Shown: in pieces, positions 6,502 through 11,905 of the stretch
Position numbering within the stretch: position 1 is the stretch's first letter
How the letters are laid out: each line of letters begins with the position of its first letter
Source of the DNA: Acidimicrobiales bacterium
GTDB lineage: Bacteria > Actinomycetota > Acidimicrobiia > Acidimicrobiales > VFJN01
Direction: 5' to 3'
DNA length: 11,905 bases
NCBI GenBank assembly: GCA_016936035.1
Contig: JAFGPU010000221.1
Coordinates: 1-11,905 of the forward strand
Translations under genes and position numbers: made by a program
Notes under the pieces: generated by a model
The model's input: only the letters and a program-made list of their open reading frames with translations
Database searches by the model: none
What the model was told of the DNA's origin: nothing

Positions 6502-8484
6502 ATGCAGACCGTTCCCGAGCACGCCGCGCCGACCGTTCCTGCCGACGGCCCGCCGCACCACGGCCTTCGGACCGGGGCGGGAAGGGCCACGGTGGTCGGG
6601 GCGGCCGTCGCCGTGCTGGTCGCCGGGGTGGTGGCGGCTGTCGACCCCGCCGGGCTCCGCCCCTACACGACGCTCCGGTGGACGGTCGTCGGCGTGGCGA
6701 CCGCGGTCGTGGCCGCAGCCGTCCCGTGGCGGCCCGGGCGTGCCGTCGCGCTGCCGGGCGCCGCCCTGCTGGCCTGGGTCGCTCTGGCGACGGCCACGGC
6801 GCACGACCCGCTCACGGCCCTCGTCGGCCATTCCCGCCGGCACTTCGGTCTCGCGGGGTGGGTCGTCTGCGCACTGGCGTTGCTGGCGGGAACGGGTCTC
6901 GGCGGCCGGCTCCCGCGCCGGCGATTCGGACGGACCGTCGCCGGCGCGGCCGCGCTCACGGGTGCGGCCACGCTCGCCGACCTCGCCGGCTGGGACCCGT
7001 TCGGCACCCGCTTCGCCGGCGGCCGGGTGGGCGGCCTGCTCGGACAGCCGCTGTACCTGGCGGTGGCGGCTCTGCTGGTGGGGCCGGTCGCGGCGGGCGT
7101 CGCCGCCGATCGCACCGAGCGGCGGGCGTGGCGGCTGGTCGGCGCCGCGGGGTGCGCCGGCGCGGTCCTCGCGCTCGCCGCCAGCCAGACCCGCGGCGCC
7201 TGGCTGGGCGGCCTGGTGGCGACTGTCCTCCTGGCCGCCCGCCACCGGTCGCGCTGGTCCCGCTGGTGCCGCTGGTCGGTGCGGGGGGACGTCGAGCGCG
7301 GGACCGCGGGTCGTCGCCCGCGGGGTCGGGGCGTCGCGACCGCCGTCACGGCGGCGGCCGTGCTGGGCGTCGTGCTGGTGGCGGCCGGGCCCCGGCTCGC
7401 CGATCTGGCCGACCGTGACGCCGCCGGAGGCATCGGTCGCGTGGACGAGTGGCGTGTCGCCGTCAGGGTCGTCGCCGACCACCCGATCACCGGCGTCGGG
7501 CCCGAGGGCTACCGCATCGCCGCGCCCGCCCGCATCGACGACGACTACACCCGGCGGCACGGCCGAGACGAGGTGGTCGACCGTGCCCACAGCGCACCGC
7601 TCGACGTGGCCGCCACCGCCGGCGTGCCGGCGGCGCTGCTGTACGTCGCGCTGGCCGGGGTCGTGGTCGTCCGCTGCGCCCGCGTGATCGGCCGTGCACC
7701 GGACCCGGTGCTGGTCGGCGCGGCCGTGGGGGTGCTCGCCTGGGGCGTGCAGCAGCTCGTCGGCTTCCCGATCGCAGAGGTCGATCCGCTGGCCTGGCTG
7801 CTGGCCGGCGTGGTCGTGGCCGCCCCGTCCGCCCGGCCCGCCGGCCGGGTGGGATCCGACGGAGGTGATGCCGCGAGGGAACGCGACGCCACCGCGGCGC
7901 CCGGCGTGCGGGGCAGCCGCCTGTCGTGGCTGCCCTCGGTGCTCGCAGGCGCCGTCGCTGTCGTGCTCGGCACCGGGGGCCTCGTGGGCGTCGTCGCGGA
8001 CCGCTCGCTGGCCCGCGCAGATGATGCGCGGGCGCGGGGCGACCTCGGCACGGCGCTGGCGGAGGCCGACCGTGCGGTGGCCGTCCGCCCCGACGACGTC
8101 GACGCCTGGTACCTGGCCGTGCGCATCGCCGCCACACCCGAGGGCCTCCCCGCGCTCGACAACGGTCTCGACCGGGTCGAGGAGGCGCTGAGCCGGTTGC
8201 CCGACGATCCCGCCCTGCGCCACCTCCACACGGCCCTGTTGGTGGAACGGGCACAGCGGAGCGGCCTCGAGGCAGACGTGGCGTCCGCCGATGCGTCGGC
8301 CCGTGCCCTCGTCGCCGACGACCCGTCGTCGCCCGGGGCCCACCGCGCCCTCGGCCTCGCGTCGGCGGCGCGCGGCGACCTGGCCGCGGCCCGGGCCGCA
8401 CTCGCTCGGGCCGTCGCCCTCGACCCCGACGATGCCGGCGCTCGGTCGGCGTTGCGGGCCCTGGACGAAGAGACATCCGGATGA
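6502..8484 (+). CDS. O-antigen ligase-like (Wzy_C) polytopic membrane protein with TPR-like C-terminus
   Basis: The 660-residue product starts with about ten hydrophobic segments (near 28-48, 60-75, 82-100, 117-135, 145-163, 178-201, 212-228, 233-246, 278-296 and 372-391, then 402-421 and 427-441). The hallmark ligase/polymerase region includes ASQTRGAWLGG (227-237, with Arg231) and a long loop with EWRVAVRVVADHPITGVGPEGYRI (316-339). It also includes AHSAPLDVAATAGVPAALLYVAL (362-384), which resembles the H-x-x-x-L motif of Wzy_C proteins. After a last hydrophobic helix at 478-499 come two or three TPR-like helical hairpins (503-530, 555-600, 611-650), a known combination in bacterial ligase-like proteins. 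These enzymes join or polymerise lipid-linked glycans at the outer face of the membrane, and some relatives glycosylate proteins. No other glycan gene is nearby. Promoter P1 defines ATG 6502. The frame is open back to 5713, but that part is antisense to sigma 1. Confidence 0.85.
   Translation: MQTVPEHAAPTVPADGPPHHGLRTGAGRATVVGAAVAVLVAGVVAAVDPAGLRPYTTLRWTVVGVATAVVAAAVPWRPGRAVALPGAALLAWVALATATAHDPLTALVGHSRRHFGLAGWVVCALALLAGTGLGGRLPRRRFGRTVAGAAALTGAATLADLAGWDPFGTRFAGGRVGGLLGQPLYLAVAALLVGPVAAGVAADRTERRAWRLVGAAGCAGAVLALAASQTRGAWLGGLVATVLLAARHRSRWSRWCRWSVRGDVERGTAGRRPRGRGVATAVTAAAVLGVVLVAAGPRLADLADRDAAGGIGRVDEWRVAVRVVADHPITGVGPEGYRIAAPARIDDDYTRRHGRDEVVDRAHSAPLDVAATAGVPAALLYVALAGVVVVRCARVIGRAPDPVLVGAAVGVLAWGVQQLVGFPIAEVDPLAWLLAGVVVAAPSARPAGRVGSDGGDAARERDATAAPGVRGSRLSWLPSVLAGAVAVVLGTGGLVGVVADRSLARADDARARGDLGTALAEADRAVAVRPDDVDAWYLAVRIAATPEGLPALDNGLDRVEEALSRLPDDPALRHLHTALLVERAQRSGLEADVASADASARALVADDPSSPGAHRALGLASAARGDLAAARAALARAVALDPDDAGARSALRALDEETSG
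7252..7278 (+). repeat. Three 9-bp tandem units coding Arg-Trp-Ser/Cys
   Basis: Units at 7252-7260, 7261-7269 and 7270-7278 share cgctggt and differ only in the last two bases. They encode RWS-RWC-RWS (residues 251-259) in the positively charged loop between two membrane segments of the ligase-like protein, probably on the cytoplasmic side. Confidence 0.7.
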
Positions 8485-8570
8485 CCGGCGGGACCGTGGG
8501 CGGCGAGCGCGGCGCAGACGGTGGCGGCGGCCGTCGGGGCGGACGCGCAGCGGGCCACGCCGACGATGTC

Positions 8571-8606
8571 GGGAACGCCGGAGCGGTCCCAGGGGTGTAC
8601 TCGGCG
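8571..8606 (+). promoter_or_regulatory. ECF-type promoter P2 of ECF sigma 2 (leaderless)
   Basis: GGGAAC at 8571-8576, an 18-nt spacer, GTGTAC at 8595-8600, then 6 nt and ATG 8607. The -10 surroundings also match P1: GGTGTAC, then a variable base and CG, and GATGC over the start codon. Since it drives a sigma gene, self-activation is the natural reading. It places the sigma start at 8607 instead of the ATG at 8481. Confidence 0.6.
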
Positions 8607-9335
8607 ATGCGAACACCTGCCGCCTCGACGCCCTCGTCGTCGGTCGCGCGCCGCCGGCCTGCGGGCCGGTCCGCCGCGTACCCGCCCGGGGCCGCTCCGC
8701 CGCCGGGCTCCCGTGCGGGCTCGCCCACCTCGGGGGCAGACCCGGGTCCGGAGCCCCCGCAGGGTGGCCTACCCGGCGCCGGGGACACCCGAGCGGCCGG
8801 TGCCGACAGGAGCCTCGTCAGCATCGCCGGGGTCGATGGCACCGGTCCGAGCCCGGACGGCCTCCACGGCGGGGGCGAGGACGGATTCGCCGCGTTCTAC
8901 CGCGACGCCTGGCCCGGGGTCGCCCGGGCGCTGGGTGTGGCCCTCGGCGATCGCGACCTGGCGATCGAGGCCACCGACGAGGCGATGGCCCGTGCCTACG
9001 CGCGCTGGAAGAGGCTGTCGTCGTACGACAACCCCGGCGCCTGGGTGTACCGGGTCGGCCTCAACTGGGCCCGGTCGTACCGGCGGCGGCTGGCCCGCCG
9101 GCCCCCCGCCGCCGCACGGACCGACGTCGACCTCCCCCCGGTCGGCGACCCTGCGGTGCGCGCCGCGCTCCTGTCCCTGCCCATCGCCCAACGCAGCGTC
9201 GTGGTGTGCCGCCTTCTCCTCGACTGGTCGGTCGACGACACGGCCACGGCCCTCGGCATCCGCCCCGCGACCGTGCGCACGCGCCAGCACCGGGCACTCC
9301 GCTCGCTCAACGACGCCCTCGGCCCTGAGAGGTGA
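8607..9335 (+). CDS. ECF-type RNA polymerase sigma-70 factor (pair 2) with disordered N-terminal extension
   Basis: The conserved part begins only near residue 92. Region 2 is at about 92-165 (DGFAAFYRDAWPGVARALGVAL, LAIEATDEAMARAYARW, SSYDNPGAWVYRVGLNWARSYRRR). Region 4 is at about 182-237 (VRAALLSLPIAQRSVVVCRLLLDWSVDDTATALGIRPATVRTRQHRALRSL). Residues 1-90 are Pro, Ala, Gly, Ser and Arg in unordered succession, with more A/T-ending codons than the rest, which is odd for an ECF factor of typically 160-200 residues. No in-frame ATG or GTG exists between 8607 and the conserved domain, so the extension is either real or translation uses a rare start. An AGGAG at 8808-8812 has no standard start behind it. 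ATG 8481 overlaps the ligase stop as ATGA and would add 42 more low-complexity residues; promoter P2 argues against it. The stop overlaps or abuts the next gene, whose product is probably the regulator or sensor. Confidence 0.8.
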   Translation: MRTPAASTPSSSVARRRPAGRSAAYPPGAAPPPGSRAGSPTSGADPGPEPPQGGLPGAGDTRAAGADRSLVSIAGVDGTGPSPDGLHGGGEDGFAAFYRDAWPGVARALGVALGDRDLAIEATDEAMARAYARWKRLSSYDNPGAWVYRVGLNWARSYRRRLARRPPAAARTDVDLPPVGDPAVRAALLSLPIAQRSVVVCRLLLDWSVDDTATALGIRPATVRTRQHRALRSLNDALGPER

Positions 9336-9340
9336 CCGCC

Positions 9341-10864
9341 ATGACCTTCGAAGATCGACTCCGCGCCCACATCCACCGGCAGGCCGAAGCCATCCGCCTT
9401 CCCGCCCGCGACCCGGAACGGGCGGTGGCCGGCGCCCGTTCCCGCCGTCGCCGCCGGCAGGCCGCAGCCGGCGCCGGCGCGGTGATCGCCGTCGTCGCGC
9501 TGGCCGCCGGGGTCGTCCCCGCGCTCGACGGCGACGACGGCGAGCGCGAGCCCGACGTGGTCGCAGGCATCAGCGAGGCCCTGCCCGCCACCGGCCCGCT
9601 CACGTTCGACTGGCACGCCACCGGCGACGGCCTCTACCGGCCGCTGTCGTCGTTCCAGGCCGAGGACGGCACCGTGTACGCCCTGGCGACCGGGCCCGGC
9701 TTCGTCCGGAGCGACGCCGACGGCGCCTCTGCCGCGCTCTACCGTCTGGACGACGACGGTGTCTGGCGGTCGGTCGACCTGGAGAGCAGTGGGCGACCGT
9801 TCGCCCTCGACGTGGCCGCCAACGGCGATGCGCTGTACGCCGTCAGCACCGGCCCGGACGCCGGCGGCGACGACTCGGTGGCGCAACTGTCGGCATCGAC
9901 CGACGGTGGCGACACCTGGGCGTCCGAGGACGTGCCGCCGCCGGACCCGCCGTCGGATCTCGCCTGGGAACGGAGCCAGTCCCTGTCGGTCGAGACCGTG
10001 GGCGACACGACGATCGCCCTGGTGACCACCTTCTACCGCCTGGACCTCGCGGCCTCGTTCCCCGAGCTGGGTGACCACGGGCTCGGCGAGGTCGGCGAGG
10101 ACGGGGTGGTGATCATCCCCTCGGTCCCGCCCGAGGACGGGCCGCCCGCGATGGAGGGTGGCCTCCCGGCGGGGACACGCACCCTGACCTGGGCCGAGCT
10201 GGGCGTCAGCGGCCCCGAGGATCTCGTCGTCCACCAGGTGCTGCGCAACACGGGCGCCGGCTGGGAGCCCGTCGAGGCCACCGGCCTCCCCGACGACGCG
10301 TCGGTGCTCGGGGCGGCCGGCGGCAAGTTCGTCGTCACGGGCTACGACGTCGGCGCCTCGGTGTCGATCTCCGACGACGGCGCGTCGTGGGTGCCGCTGC
10401 CCCTCCCGGAGCCCGAGCCCGACGAGAGCCTCATGGACCCCTTCTACGACGTGCACAGCTTCGGCTCGGCGCTCGTGGCGCTCGAGGAGCGGCCCCCGTT
10501 GGCGATGGAAGGCGGGGCGACCCGGGTCCTCGTGTCGACCGACGCAGGCTCCACCTGGCAACCGGTGGACCTGACCGCGGCCGGCATCGCCGCGGACTCC
10601 TACATCAGCTCGATCGAGTCCGGGCCGCTCGGCGTCGTGCTGGTGGCGCGCCCGTCCCATGGCGATCCGGTCCTGGTGGTCTCCGGCGACCTGGTCGAGT
10701 GGACCGCCACGCCCGTGGCCGACGTCGCCGGTGGGGACGCGATCTGGAACGTCGACGTCACCGTCGGCGCGGATCGGATCGTCGTCACATCCACCGAGCA
10801 GCCTGTTGACGAGGTGACGCCGGTCGGCAGCCGCACCGCTGTCGGCACGCTCGTGCGCGACTGA
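9341..10864 (+). CDS. Membrane-anchored Asp-box (BNR) beta-propeller protein, putative sensor/anti-sigma partner of ECF sigma 2
   Basis: The 507-residue product has a short cytosolic N-terminus (MTFEDRLRAHIHRQAEAIRL, 1-20), an Arg-rich stretch (33-39) and one membrane helix at about 41-61. A large outer part follows. Three clear Asp-box repeats (S-x-D-x-G-x-x-W) are visible: STDGGDTW (186-193), SDDGASW (344-350) and STDAGSTW (399-406). A weaker SGDLVEW lies near 447. Evenly spread short beta strands agree with a beta-propeller of the sialidase/sortilin/BNR type, though sialidase active-site residues are not recognisable. Actinobacterial genes directly after ECF sigma genes often encode such a short basic cytosolic segment plus one helix plus a sensor domain, so a role in holding or signalling to sigma 2 is inferred. 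There is no zinc anti-sigma motif. ATG 9341 follows GAGAGGTGA with good spacing. GTG 9332, overlapping the sigma stop as GTGA, is the alternative. Confidence 0.82.
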   Translation: MTFEDRLRAHIHRQAEAIRLPARDPERAVAGARSRRRRRQAAAGAGAVIAVVALAAGVVPALDGDDGEREPDVVAGISEALPATGPLTFDWHATGDGLYRPLSSFQAEDGTVYALATGPGFVRSDADGASAALYRLDDDGVWRSVDLESSGRPFALDVAANGDALYAVSTGPDAGGDDSVAQLSASTDGGDTWASEDVPPPDPPSDLAWERSQSLSVETVGDTTIALVTTFYRLDLAASFPELGDHGLGEVGEDGVVIIPSVPPEDGPPAMEGGLPAGTRTLTWAELGVSGPEDLVVHQVLRNTGAGWEPVEATGLPDDASVLGAAGGKFVVTGYDVGASVSISDDGASWVPLPLPEPEPDESLMDPFYDVHSFGSALVALEERPPLAMEGGATRVLVSTDAGSTWQPVDLTAAGIAADSYISSIESGPLGVVLVARPSHGDPVLVVSGDLVEWTATPVADVAGGDAIWNVDVTVGADRIVVTSTEQPVDEVTPVGSRTAVGTLVRD

Positions 10865-10886
10865 TCGACCGGCCATCCCGGCACGA

Positions 10887-10921
10887 CGGCGGGCCCGGGT
10901 CGCGGCGGCCCGGGCCCGTCG
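10887..10921 (+). terminator. GC-rich hairpin terminator after the propeller gene
   Basis: Bases 10887-10899 pair with 10909-10921 (13 pairs including one G-U, with a GGGCCCGGG/CCCGGGCCC core) around a 9-nt loop. It begins 22 nt after the stop of the propeller gene. No T tract follows. Confidence 0.65.
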
Positions 10922-10987
10922 CGTGCCCGCCGGGCTCATCGCCGGCACGGGCGTCGACCGGTCGGTCACCCGACCCGGGACAGGCCT

Positions 10988-11017
10988 TTGGGTGCTGGTC
11001 AGCCCCACAACTAGTGT
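10988..11017 (+). promoter_or_regulatory. Putative sigma-A-type promoter of mdh
   Basis: TTGGGT at 10988-10993 and TAGTGT at 11012-11017 are separated by 18 nt. The -10 fits TAnnnT; the -35 is moderate. Transcription would start near 11024, giving a leader of about 49 nt with AGGAG at 11059-11063 ahead of ATG 11073. Confidence 0.45.
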
Positions 11018-11072
11018 CGGCTGACGGTCGCCCTCCGGGGCGTTCGTCCCTCGATCGCAGGAGCTTCACGCC

Positions 11073-11905
11073 ATGACCGATCCCGTTCGCGTCGCTGTCA
11101 CCGGTGCTGCCGGCCAGATCGGCTATGCCCTGCTGTTCCGCATCGCGAGCGGGCAGATGCTCGGCGACGACCAGCCGGTCGTCCTCCAGCTGCTCGAGAT
11201 CCCCCAGGCCGTCGGTGCGCTCGAGGGCGTCCGCATGGAGCTCGACGACTGCGCCTTCCCCCTGCTGGCCGATGTGGTGTGCACCGACGACGCCGACCGG
11301 GCGTTCGAGGGCGCCGACTACGCCCTGCTCGTCGGGGCCATGCCCCGCAAGGAGGGCATGGAGCGCTCCGACCTGCTGTCGGCGAACGGCGCCATCTTCA
11401 CCGCCCAGGGCAAGGCCATCTCGGAGTCGGCGGCCGACGACGTCAAGGTGCTGGTGGTCGGCAACCCGGCCAACACCAACGCGCTCATCGCCATGAACAA
11501 CGCACCCGGCACGCCCGACAAGCAGTTCACGGCCATGACCCGCCTCGACCACAACCGGGCCATCGCCCAGCTGGCCGCGAAGGCGGGCACCTCCGTCAGC
11601 GACGTCACCAGGATGACCATCTGGGGCAACCACTCGGCGACGCAGTACCCGGACGTCTTCCACGCCGAGGTCGGCGGCAAGCCGGCGTTCGCGGCCGCGG
11701 GCGGCGACCAGGCGTGGCTCGAGAGCGAGTTCATCCCCACCGTGCAGCAGCGGGGCGCCGCGGTCATCAAGGCCCGCGGGTCGTCGTCGGCGGCATCCGC
11801 CGCCAACGCGGCGATCGGCCACATGCGGTCGTGGGCCCTCGGCACCCCCGAGGGCGACTGGGTGTCGATGGCGGTGCCGTCCGACGGCAGCTACGGCGTG
11901 CCCGA
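11073..11905 (+). CDS. mdh: Malate dehydrogenase (3' truncated by window end)
   Basis: The first 277 residues of a cytosolic NAD-dependent malate dehydrogenase of the Thermus/actinobacterial type (usually about 327-330 residues, so about 50 are missing). It interconverts malate and oxaloacetate in the TCA cycle. Visible features are the nucleotide-binding GAAGQIG (11-17) and Glu42 in LLEIPQA, the acidic residue that selects NAD over NADP. Substrate-binding Arg92 and Arg98 lie in [12 protein letters not shown], with Asn131 in VGNPANTN and Arg162 in LDHNRA. The catalytic pair is Asp159 and His187 ([12 protein letters not shown]). The ATG is supported by AGGAG 9 nt upstream and by exact agreement with the family's N-terminus. 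The gene has its own promoter and is separated from the sigma-2 operon by a terminator, so it is an independent housekeeping unit. Confidence 0.96.
   Translation, partial: MTDPVRVAVTGAAGQIGYALLFRIASGQMLGDDQPVVLQLLEIPQAVGALEGVRMELDDCAFPLLADVVCTDDADRAFEGADYALLVGAMPRKEGMERSDLLSANGAIFTAQGKAISESAADDVKVLVVGNPANTNALIAMNNAPGTPDKQFTAMTRLDHNRAIAQLAAKAGTSVSDVTRMTIWGNHSATQYPDVFHAEVGGKPAFAAAGGDQAWLESEFIPTVQQRGAAVIKARGSSSAASAANAAIGHMRSWALGTPEGDWVSMAVPSDGSYGVP

Noticed and set aside
8481..8484. ATGA overlap as evidence that sigma 2 begins at 8481
   Set aside because: The following 42 codons look non-coding, and the promoter-like pair of boxes at 8571-8600 would lie inside the gene. The overlap can arise by chance; the alternative is kept in the feature note.
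5662..8616. Very long minus-strand open frame of 984 codons ending at the sigma-1 stop
   Set aside because: Only the part from 6318 (or 6330) encodes a recognisable sigma factor. The rest is antisense to the ligase-like gene, Arg/Gly/Pro-rich and without domains, as expected from high-GC DNA.
7876..9973. Further GGGAAC boxes inside genes (for example near 6888, 7876 and 9967)
   Set aside because: None is followed at 17-19 nt by a GTGTAC-like box or by a start codon at the right distance, so they are treated as coding sequence.
10955..10964. Palindrome CGACCGGTCG upstream of the mdh promoter
   Set aside because: A 10-bp GC-rich palindrome is common in this composition, and no second copy or regulator supports an operator.
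8996..11008. Minus-strand open frame of 670 codons opposite sigma 2 and the propeller gene
   Set aside because: It is the shadow of two well-supported plus-strand genes. It shows no domain and no start signal, and would run through the terminator.
6412..11027. 14-base identity GTGTCGGCTGACGG at 6412-6425 and 11014-11027
   Set aside because: Matches of this length are expected by chance in 12 kb of such GC-rich DNA, and the surrounding bases and promoter positions do not correspond.

Overview
The window is about 12 kb of very GC-rich, densely packed chromosomal DNA. The strongly G/C third codon positions, several apparently leaderless genes with the ATG or GTG about 6-7 nt after a -10-like box, two small ECF sigma factor genes with membrane-protein partners, and an actinobacterial-type malate dehydrogenase suggest an actinomycete. 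It may be a member of the Acidimicrobiia, but that is an inference from overall character and not a taxonomic assignment. I see no phage, transposon, CRISPR or RNA gene. Both window ends cut through genes.

Left third (1-4948): the 3' part of an amidohydrolase of the N-acyl-D-amino-acid deacylase type is followed by a complete M20-family amidohydrolase on the same strand, which could form an N-acyl amino acid or amide catabolic pair. A small SRPBCC (polyketide cyclase/START-like) protein lies convergent to them. It diverges from a complete aldehyde dehydrogenase with a good promoter, a Shine-Dalgarno-supported GTG start and a strong hairpin terminator.

Middle (5036-10864): this is the interesting part. 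Two ECF sigma factor/membrane partner pairs flank a 660-residue O-antigen-ligase-like membrane protein with a TPR-like tail. Pair 1 (minus strand, 5036-6318) is an ECF sigma factor translationally coupled to a single-pass membrane protein. Pair 2 (plus strand, 8607-10864) is an ECF sigma factor with a long disordered N-terminus, followed by a single-pass membrane protein with a large extracytoplasmic Asp-box (BNR) beta-propeller-like domain. The ligase gene and the second sigma gene share what looks like one ECF-type promoter, GGGAAC-N18-GTGTAC-N6-ATG, with identical spacing in both places and the ATG at the expected +1. The simplest reading is that sigma factor 2 controls itself, its sensor and the ligase-like envelope gene. 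This is a hypothesis built from sequence only.

Right end (10865-11905): a GC-rich hairpin terminator, a sigma-A-like promoter and the first 277 codons of a cytosolic NAD-dependent malate dehydrogenase (mdh) close the window. No unexplained gap exceeds about 300 bases. The largest non-coding stretches are 10865-11072 (terminator plus mdh promoter), 6319-6501 (divergent promoters), 3379-3517 (divergent promoters) and 8485-8606 (sigma-2 promoter).
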